Assembly: GCA_028867785.1 (NCBI GenBank)
Contig: JAGWFS010000003.1
Location: forward strand, 62,001-126,000
DNA length: 64,000 bases
Direction of reading: 5' to 3'
DNA from: Nitrososphaerota archaeon
GTDB taxonomy: Archaea > Thermoproteota > Nitrososphaeria > Nitrososphaerales > Nitrosopumilaceae
The notes beneath the pieces were generated by a model that was given only the letters and a program-made list of their open reading frames with translations, was not told where the DNA came from and did no database searches. A program made the position numbers and the translations under genes. Position 1 is the stretch's first letter. Each line of letters begins with the position of its first letter. Of this stretch, positions 58,519-64,000 are shown one piece after another.

Positions 58519-59055
58519 ATGAATCGCATCATAGTAGTTTCAGGCATAGCCGTATTTATCGCAGTCATATTTGGGATCATACCTGCCGCCAGCTCTTACA
58601 TGGTAGGAACTCATGAGAGATATCTTTACTGCCCATATCAGTCAAAAAATTCTTACGCAAAGGAATTTTACATAACAATAGACGGGGAGTCTGACATGAA
58701 AAGTTGTACGCTGACCCATTCCTGTTACAGGCCTCAGGTACTGGTCGTAGATTGTTATTCCAAAGTTACATGGCAAAACAACGATGCTAGCACGCACTTG
58801 ATCTCAAGTGGAAGTCGAGATGACGGTCCAAAAGGATGGTTTGCAAGCACTATGCTAAATCCAGGCGATATCTACTCTTACGTGTTTGAGCGACCTGGAA
58901 TATACAGATATTATGATCCTACGCACAGCTGGGCAGAGGGAACAGTAATAGTAAAGAGCGGCAACAAGGACATAGATTCAGAATGGATAAAATTTGTAAA
59001 TGGACCAAACTGCACTTTGGGCGAACCCAATTGTACCCATCCTAACTTGAAATGA
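58519..59055 (+). CDS. Exported cupredoxin-fold protein without the copper Cys
   Basis: A 178-residue protein with an N-terminal signal or anchor (IAVFIAVIFGIIPAASSYM) and a cupredoxin-like domain: VTWQNNDASTHLISSG has the first His; PGIYRYYDPTHSWAEGTVIV is the C-terminal loop, in which Asp stands where type 1 copper proteins have Cys. Five other Cys could form disulfides. It may bind copper differently (type 2) or no longer bind it. It is divergent from the PNGase-like gene. Confidence 0.65.
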   Translation: MNRIIVVSGIAVFIAVIFGIIPAASSYMVGTHERYLYCPYQSKNSYAKEFYITIDGESDMKSCTLTHSCYRPQVLVVDCYSKVTWQNNDASTHLISSGSRDDGPKGWFASTMLNPGDIYSYVFERPGIYRYYDPTHSWAEGTVIVKSGNKDIDSEWIKFVNGPNCTLGEPNCTHPNLK

Positions 59056-59133
59056 AAAAACGCCCCAGTATTTCGTATGCGTCAATTTACGCAATCCAAA
59101 AATTAAAACAGAAGCGTTAGATCGTTTTGTCTC

Positions 59134-60141
59134 TCAAGCCGTAGGCATGTCCTTGCCTGGCTTGTGCAGTATAGTGACCTGCTTGTTCATCAGTTCCTTT
59201 GTCGGTATGACTATGCTCTCATTTTTCTCGTTTGCAACTATGACGTGCAAGAGTTCGACTGCAGTGATTGTTCCTGAGATGTCCCCTACCTTGATTCTCT
59301 GGCCAATCTTGAAGACTGTTCTCTGGGTTGACGCACCTGCTATTGCAGCAGGCAGCACGTCTTTGAGGGTAAATCCAAGTCCCACAGCGACGGCAGCACC
59401 TATGGCAATTGCGATGCTCCATGAGAATGCAGAGACAAGCGTTGGAATCACAGACTGGCCTACTCCAATCTGTGTCAGACCCACTGCAAAGACAATGCTG
59501 TAAATTACTGTCTTTACTCCGATTCCGACATATCTTGTACCGCCATAGTGTCTTACCATCATTTCGTGGTTTACCCACTTGATTACATAGTTTGCAATTA
59601 TAGATCCTATGAGAACAATTAGTACAAAGGCAAGCAGGTTTGGAATCCAGAGCCACAGCGAGGTCATTGCAGTAGTCAGTTGCTGCAGTTGCAATGCGTT
59701 GATTGCTGCCACTACAAAGAACAGGTAGACAAACCACTTTATTGTAGAGGCAATTAGATTGACAGAATCAAACTTGCCGACAGTTTCTTCCACCAGATGA
59801 AAATCTGAGATGTTCTCCACGTTTGCTTTTTGCATTATCTTTCTTGCAGTCTTTTCTACCACTCTGCCAACTAGCTTTCCTGCAACAAAGCCAATTGTCA
59901 AAAGTATGCCGGCTGCTATTATTTTAGGGGCAGCTCCTGCAACAGAGCTTGCAAAGGCAGTGATTGCTGCTGTCTCAGGCTCGTAAAACTTGCCAGTCGA
60001 GGTATCGGTTTGTGCATACGCAGAGTTTATGCCAATACCTAACACAATTACTGAAAATATCATTACGCCGTAAATGGACAGAGTCAAACTGTTTCGGATT
60101 TTTCCTGATGCCAGCATTTTTTTCTCTGCGTTGCGTGGCAT
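59134..60141 (-). CDS. MscS-type mechanosensitive channel
   Basis: A 335-residue membrane protein. An N-terminal hydrophobic segment ending in AYAQTD looks like a signal sequence. Three or four membrane helices follow, with a pore-type Gly/Ala-rich helix AIAIGAAVAVGLGFTLKDVL and a beta domain FKIGQRIKVGDISGTITAVEL, VIPTKELMNKQVTI. These are the MscS fold signatures. It releases solutes on hypo-osmotic shock. Confidence 0.85.
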   Translation of the reverse strand: MPRNAEKKMLASGKIRNSLTLSIYGVMIFSVIVLGIGINSAYAQTDTSTGKFYEPETAAITAFASSVAGAAPKIIAAGILLTIGFVAGKLVGRVVEKTARKIMQKANVENISDFHLVEETVGKFDSVNLIASTIKWFVYLFFVVAAINALQLQQLTTAMTSLWLWIPNLLAFVLIVLIGSIIANYVIKWVNHEMMVRHYGGTRYVGIGVKTVIYSIVFAVGLTQIGVGQSVIPTLVSAFSWSIAIAIGAAVAVGLGFTLKDVLPAAIAGASTQRTVFKIGQRIKVGDISGTITAVELLHVIVANEKNESIVIPTKELMNKQVTILHKPGKDMPTA

Positions 60142-60420
60142 ATTTCTGCATAGTCACGCAGACTCTGCTCACAGCCGACTAAAATCTTCTCGACCTCTAG
60201 TTTTGAGCGCGAGTTTTTTCAGATTTGATCATTCTGACAAGATTAAATCTCTTCGCACCTAGCAGTAGAAAAGAAAAATTTACATTAAAAAGATCAAATT
60301 GAAAATAATTCAATCCCTGTTTTTCCGCTAACCACACAACAACCTTGATCATAAACCACAAATTTTGGCACATTTTGCAACATTTCAGCTAACTTTGAGA
60401 TCTTTTTTTGATTTTTAGCT

Positions 60421-61665
60421 GTGTTTGAGGCCAAAGTTAATGTTAAATTGGTTTGCCCCTCCAAACTTGGAATGGACGAGTTCGAAGAGTTTGCGTTTGC
60501 CCTTTTGGACCAGATTTCAGTTGAGATCACAGAAGAAAATACAATAAAAGAATCCCAGTCAAAGGCTACACAGGCCTTTGCCTCAAAGATGGCCTTTGAT
60601 GACATCATGACAATATCTGAAAAAATCCTTCCAAGCATTGGCCAAGAGGTGTCACAGTTTACAGGAATCGAAGTGCCTGACAACAAGATAGAGTTCCCCG
60701 ACCTGTTAGAGTTCAAGCAGCTAAAGGGCCGCAAGGTCTTTCCGGCAAAAAACTCGGCTGCATTTGTAGACGAGCTCTTTACCGCACTAGCTCAGGAAAA
60801 CGCGGAGAAAATAGCGCATCTTGCAAAAAACAGCACCCGGCAGTTTCTTGTATACTCTACATATGCAAAAGGATACATCTCACAGATATCTACAACGTAT
60901 GGAGATTTTTACGAGTCTGCAATATACCTAAACAAGTTTGTTCTTTCAAGCTATCCCCAGATAATTTTGCACAAGCAGGGGCCTCCCTACGAATCAAAGT
61001 TTGATCAGGTAAACTCTGGATACTTGGGTGCCTTGAAGATGACAATACTTGAGGAACAGGTCCATTCCATCCAAAAAAACCTCTATGAAATAAACAAGAA
61101 TGCGGTGACTCGCGTAAATGAGATAAACGAAGAGCTTGCAGACATAATTTTGTCCCTTGACAGCACCAAAGTAAAAAACCTCTACGAATATCTGCAGCTT
61201 CCGCTTGTGCCAGACGAGTACCCAATAGCACAGAGAGCAAACCTCTTTTTCGCCCTAAACCCTGACAACTTCATAGTCAGAGTGCTCGGCCCTGACGTGA
61301 TGACATTTAACAAGGTGTCAGTTGACCCAAAGATTCTTGAATTCATACCTCAGCTGCTTGACATCTACCAAAGATGGCTTGTTCCGATACAGACCCACCA
61401 TGCTGCATTTACAACAATGGAAGGAATGGCAGAATTTTCAGTCAGAAACATACTAAAAGACGACCAAGATTTTCACAGTTATCTTGTCACGTTTGCAAAC
61501 ACGGACATTTCATCATATCAGGTAAGAAAGAGCATGGGAATGGATTTCACAGAATATGTGACTGGAAAAATTGGCAAGGGTGCGTACAAGATGTTAATTG
61601 ATAATCCACCTACAACAAGAGAGATCAAGAATCCTGAAAGTTATACCAAGAGAACATATGAGTAG
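60421..61665 (+). CDS. Hypothetical 414-residue helical protein
   Basis: A large soluble protein from GTG 60421, without Cys-rich or membrane regions. It is mostly helical, with one short acidic stretch (MDEFEEFAFALLDQISVEI). HHAAFTTMEGMAEFSVRN and YVTGKIGKGAYKMLID near the end are possible active-site or ligand regions. Its stop overlaps the start of the SirB1-like gene. The family is unknown to me; high conservation among thaumarchaea would be expected for such a long soluble protein. Confidence 0.6.
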   Translation: MFEAKVNVKLVCPSKLGMDEFEEFAFALLDQISVEITEENTIKESQSKATQAFASKMAFDDIMTISEKILPSIGQEVSQFTGIEVPDNKIEFPDLLEFKQLKGRKVFPAKNSAAFVDELFTALAQENAEKIAHLAKNSTRQFLVYSTYAKGYISQISTTYGDFYESAIYLNKFVLSSYPQIILHKQGPPYESKFDQVNSGYLGALKMTILEEQVHSIQKNLYEINKNAVTRVNEINEELADIILSLDSTKVKNLYEYLQLPLVPDEYPIAQRANLFFALNPDNFIVRVLGPDVMTFNKVSVDPKILEFIPQLLDIYQRWLVPIQTHHAAFTTMEGMAEFSVRNILKDDQDFHSYLVTFANTDISSYQVRKSMGMDFTEYVTGKIGKGAYKMLIDNPPTTREIKNPESYTKRTYE

Positions 61666-62482
61666 TTTTGATCCATTTATAGAAGAATGGGTTGCGTATG
61701 CAAAAAATCCGCGATATTCCCTTGTGGAAAAGTGCCTAAAGCTTGCCCAGACTCTGGAGTTTCCCGACCTTGATGTGACTCATTATGCGAGAAAGCTAAA
61801 CTCCATGGGAGAAGAGCTGCGAAACACAGTCTCTGATGTGAAGAACCCTACGTACCTTGTCTCCATGTTAAACGAGTACATGTTTGACAACCTGGGATTT
61901 TTAGTAAACAGTGATGACTATTACAACCCAAGAAACAATTTTTTGAACATAGTAATTGACAGAAAAACTGGGATTCCAATTACACTGTCAATAATTTACA
62001 TCCAGCTTGGAAGATACATAGGGCTGGAACTAAAACCAGTCGGTTTTCCAGGGCACTTTTTGGTGAAGTATTCAGAAGAGATGATACTTGATCCCTTCAA
62101 CAGGGGCGCACTACTGGATGTTGACGACCTGCAGACGATGCTTGACAACATCCATGGCAGCGGAGTGCAGTTCAGTCCAGAGTATCTAAACGAGATAGAG
62201 CCTGAGAACATACTTGTTCGAATTGCAAAAAACCTCAAAAACTCTTACATACAGTCATTTAACTACAAGATGGCCATGCACTGCATTAACATGGTTCTTG
62301 GCCTGCACCCTGACGAACCAGATGAGATAAGGGACATGGGAATCGTACAGTCTCGACTGCTCCAAAATAACCTTGCATTAAGGCTGCTTGAAAGATATCT
62401 TGAACTTGCACCTGAGGCAAATGACGTAGACTATGTGCTGGATTTGATAAGAAGCATCAAGGAAAAGTCTACTCAACGATAG
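61658..62482 (+). CDS. SirB1-like transglutaminase/TPR protein
   Basis: A 274-residue protein from ATG 61658, overlapping the previous stop; the frame extends upstream to 61598 but the overlapping ATG is preferred. NPRNNFLNIVIDRKTGIPITLSIIYIQLGRYIGLELKPVGFPGHFLVKY is a SirB1/TgpA-like transglutaminase core with the conserved GFPGHF and DPFNRG, although the canonical catalytic Cys is absent. The C-terminal 90 residues look like TPR helices. It is probably regulatory. Confidence 0.75.
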   Translation: MSSFDPFIEEWVAYAKNPRYSLVEKCLKLAQTLEFPDLDVTHYARKLNSMGEELRNTVSDVKNPTYLVSMLNEYMFDNLGFLVNSDDYYNPRNNFLNIVIDRKTGIPITLSIIYIQLGRYIGLELKPVGFPGHFLVKYSEEMILDPFNRGALLDVDDLQTMLDNIHGSGVQFSPEYLNEIEPENILVRIAKNLKNSYIQSFNYKMAMHCINMVLGLHPDEPDEIRDMGIVQSRLLQNNLALRLLERYLELAPEANDVDYVLDLIRSIKEKSTQR

Positions 62483-62642
62483 ACTTGACGTCTGTTCCCT
62501 TCTTTATTAGCCGGTGCTCGTATCGAACTATCTTGTTTCTCATTGTACCTTTCATAATGTCCACCTCGTGCCGTAGCATAGCAACCTCGTCCTCGAGTCT
62601 GGCTACTCTCTCATAGATAGATTCTTCTGCGTCTTGAGCCAT
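62469..62642 (-). CDS. Small coiled-coil protein
   Basis: A 57-residue protein that is charged and heptad-like (ESIYERVARLEDEVAMLRHE, then VDIMKGTMRNKIVRYEHRL), predicted to form a coiled-coil dimer. Its 3' end overlaps the convergent SirB1 gene by 14 bases. No family is recognised. Confidence 0.55.
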   Translation of the reverse strand: MAQDAEESIYERVARLEDEVAMLRHEVDIMKGTMRNKIVRYEHRLIKKGTDVKSIVE

Positions 62643-62714
62643 ATATCCAATCTGCGCTAGATCTGAATCTTAAAAATTGATGGTTTATTTTGTTGAGGGT
62701 TTTGTCAGTATTTT

Positions 62715-62876
62715 CTACAGGTCAAACTCGCCGTTGCATGCTTGGCATTTGCCTTTCTCGCTGCCAATCACGCCTATAATCAAAATTTTCCCGATTGTCC
62801 CGCATTTTGGACATAGACCTGTTGTAATGTTTTTTGGACCGCTTGCTCTTGGTTTTACTGTTTTTCTCCTTACCAT
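62715..62876 (-). CDS. Small zinc-ribbon protein
   Basis: A 53-residue protein with a basic N-terminus (MVRRKTVKPRASGPKNITTG) followed by CPKC and, about 20 residues later, CQAC, forming a zinc ribbon. Its build resembles ribosome-associated or transcription-linked zinc ribbons. It lies between a coiled-coil gene and a tRNA gene, all on the minus strand. Confidence 0.65.
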   Translation of the reverse strand: MVRRKTVKPRASGPKNITTGLCPKCGTIGKILIIGVIGSEKGKCQACNGEFDL

Positions 62877-62929
62877 TATTGGAAAGAATAAAATTCAGTT
62901 TATTAAGTCTAAGCGTAGATCGCAGAAGG

Positions 62930-63013
62930 CGCGGGGAGTGGGATTTGAACCCACGGGTCCTTACGGACATGGGATTAGCAATCCCACGCCCTACCAGGCT
63001 AGGCGACCCCCGC
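62930..63013 (-). tRNA. tRNA-Ser (anticodon GCU)
   Basis: On the minus strand the sequence folds as a class II tRNA: acceptor stem GCGGGGG pairing with the 3' end, a D arm, anticodon stem GGGAT with loop TTGCTAA (anticodon GCT), a long variable arm (TGTCCGTAAGGACC) and a T arm GTGGGTTCAAATCCCAC. The long variable arm and discriminator G fit serine. CCA is not encoded and no intron is seen. Confidence 0.9.
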
Positions 63014-63064
63014 ACAGATGTTGCTGAAAATAGAACTGTTATTTAATCTTGGGTAGGCAGTTAC

Positions 63065-63811
63065 CTATTCTTCGCCGAAACGCTTGTAGTTTTCAACAAG
63101 GTCTTTTAGCGACATCCTCTTGCCGCCGACTATTTTCAAGTCTACTTTTATCTTGCCTTTTTCGACGTTGATAATATTGTAGGTATTTTCAAAAAGGCCT
63201 CTCATTCTTTCTGACGATGCGGTTCCTGCGTTTGCAATTGTAATGTGCCCAAAATGCCAAAACCATGGCCTGTGTTTGTGACCGCAGATTACCAAGTCTA
63301 TCTTGCTTGCAAGTGCCGTACGCAATACATCTCCCGAATCAATCACTGTAACCCTGTCAGTCCCCGTATCTGGCACGCCAATTAGATGATGATGCATTGC
63401 GAGTATCTTTGTCCTGCCTTCATATTTTTTCATGGTTCTCTCAAGCCATAGGTTTTGCCTGTACCCGACCTCGCCTTCGTCTCTGTCAGGCCTTGCAGTG
63501 CCTATTGTTACAAGTACGGTGCTATCGTCAAGCTCGTTTACGGAATCTATTGGAAAGAATTTTTTGAACAGGAGGTATCCGGTATTTCTATAATCATGGT
63601 TGCCGCTGATTGCAATTATTTTGTCTGTCTCAAACTCTGAAAACTTTATTTTGCATTTTTCATATTCTTTGAGTAATCCTTCGTTGGTCAGATCGCCTGT
63701 CACTACAATGGCTGAAGGCCTGAGTTCGTTTACCTCTGATACCACTTGGTCAAACACGTCTTCTTGAAATTGTCCCCCCACGTGAATATCTGAGAGCTGT
63801 ACTATACGCAT
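63065..63811 (-). CDS. Calcineurin-type metallophosphoesterase
   Basis: A 248-residue protein from ATG 63811, giving MRIVQLSDIHVGG; a longer frame to 63826 would add MLLEH. Metal ligands are DIH, GDLTNEG (with Asp), SGNHDYR (with Asn and His), AMHHH and CGHKHRP, the full calcineurin-like phosphoesterase set of the CpdA/YfcE kind. It hydrolyses phosphodiesters, possibly cyclic nucleotides or nucleotide derivatives. Convergent with the tRNA gene region. Confidence 0.85.
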   Translation of the reverse strand: MRIVQLSDIHVGGQFQEDVFDQVVSEVNELRPSAIVVTGDLTNEGLLKEYEKCKIKFSEFETDKIIAISGNHDYRNTGYLLFKKFFPIDSVNELDDSTVLVTIGTARPDRDEGEVGYRQNLWLERTMKKYEGRTKILAMHHHLIGVPDTGTDRVTVIDSGDVLRTALASKIDLVICGHKHRPWFWHFGHITIANAGTASSERMRGLFENTYNIINVEKGKIKVDLKIVGGKRMSLKDLVENYKRFGEE

Positions 63812-63919
63812 ATGCTCCAATAGCACATAGGGATTTGTTTAAGGGTTGGGATCTGCATTGGATTGATGCCACAAGATCCAGTTAGAATTAAATAGACTGG
63901 ATCTGAAAGCTCGCCTGTT

Positions 63920-64000
63920 TTGGGCAAAAAGGCTGCGGTGATAAGAGGAGACGGTATAGGACCTGAGATCGTAGATGCAATGCTGCATGTGTTGCGATCG
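63920..64000 (+). CDS. Isocitrate/3-isopropylmalate dehydrogenase, N-terminus only
   Basis: The window ends 27 codons into this gene. From TTG 63920 the product begins LGKKAAVIRGDGIGPEIVDA, the nucleotide-binding start of the isocitrate/isopropylmalate dehydrogenase family (GDGIGPEI). Which of the two cannot be decided from the visible part. Confidence 0.7.
   Translation, partial: MGKKAAVIRGDGIGPEIVDAMLHVLRS

Noticed and set aside
1-64000. CRISPR array expected from the CARF regulator
   Set aside because: No run of spaced identical repeats of 20-40 bases was seen anywhere in the window.

Overview
The window is chromosomal DNA of an ammonia-oxidising-type thaumarchaeon (Nitrososphaerota). 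The evidence is a moderately AT-rich genome with TATA-like boxes about 25 bases before many start codons (leaderless genes), frequent TTG/GTG starts, many membrane-anchored cupredoxins, secreted proteins with PEFG-type C-terminal sorting tails, DUF6659 proteins, tiny C2H2 and zinc-ribbon proteins, several universal stress proteins, and enzymes typical of the group. An acidophilic soil lineage such as Nitrosotalea is possible, but the sequence alone does not prove it. No CRISPR array, rRNA, transposase or integrase was seen.

Layout. 1-6.9 kb: end of a secreted protein, an alpha/beta hydrolase, winged-helix (wHTH) regulators, DUF6659 proteins and small zinc proteins; one wHTH gene is paired with a small three-helix membrane protein. 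7-14 kb: redox metabolism (type II NADH dehydrogenase fused to a membrane and zinc-finger region, aldehyde dehydrogenase, patatin, zinc alcohol dehydrogenase, thioredoxin reductase). 14-26 kb: small proteins, a DsbA gene broken by an in-frame stop, an orphan CARF-wHTH regulator, surface proteins, a Pyr4-like membrane terpene cyclase candidate, FMN reductase, Dps and a beta-propeller surface protein. 26-35 kb: a copper-protein region with cupredoxins sharing a promoter element, a second wHTH/three-helix pair, and an ArsR/AHSA1 pair. 35.4-39.5 kb: universal stress protein, then a bacterial-looking operon of NAD malic enzyme, a 36-residue Cys-rich microprotein and pyruvate:quinone oxidoreductase (PoxB). 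39.6-45.4 kb: MarC, C2H2 protein, hemerythrin, a DUF6659-UspA-ferredoxin-zinc ribbon operon, and two ribbon-helix-helix paralogues flanking small genes and a HicA remnant. 45.7-50.2 kb: FAD reductase/Rieske/zinc-ribbon operon, two DUF488 genes (one frameshifted) and a Mug-type DNA glycosylase. 50.2-51.1 kb: a RelE-type toxin-antitoxin pair between gene remnants. 51.3-58.4 kb: CBS protein, a second patatin/NDH-2 pair, CDGSH protein, two UspA proteins, an MFS transporter without a normal start codon, and a protein with a complete peptide:N-glycanase-like active site. 58.5-64 kb: cupredoxin-fold protein, MscS channel, SirB1-like protein, tRNA-Ser(GCU), metallophosphoesterase and the start of an isocitrate/isopropylmalate dehydrogenase.

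The main themes are electron transfer at the membrane (NDH-2, PoxB, cupredoxins, Rieske, 7Fe ferredoxin), thiol and metal handling, stress response, and many small regulators. The most unusual points are the malate-pyruvate-acetate operon with its embedded microprotein, the repeated wHTH/three-helix membrane modules, the shared promoter of the copper proteins, the terpene-cyclase-like and PNGase-like proteins, and several genes broken by a single lesion.
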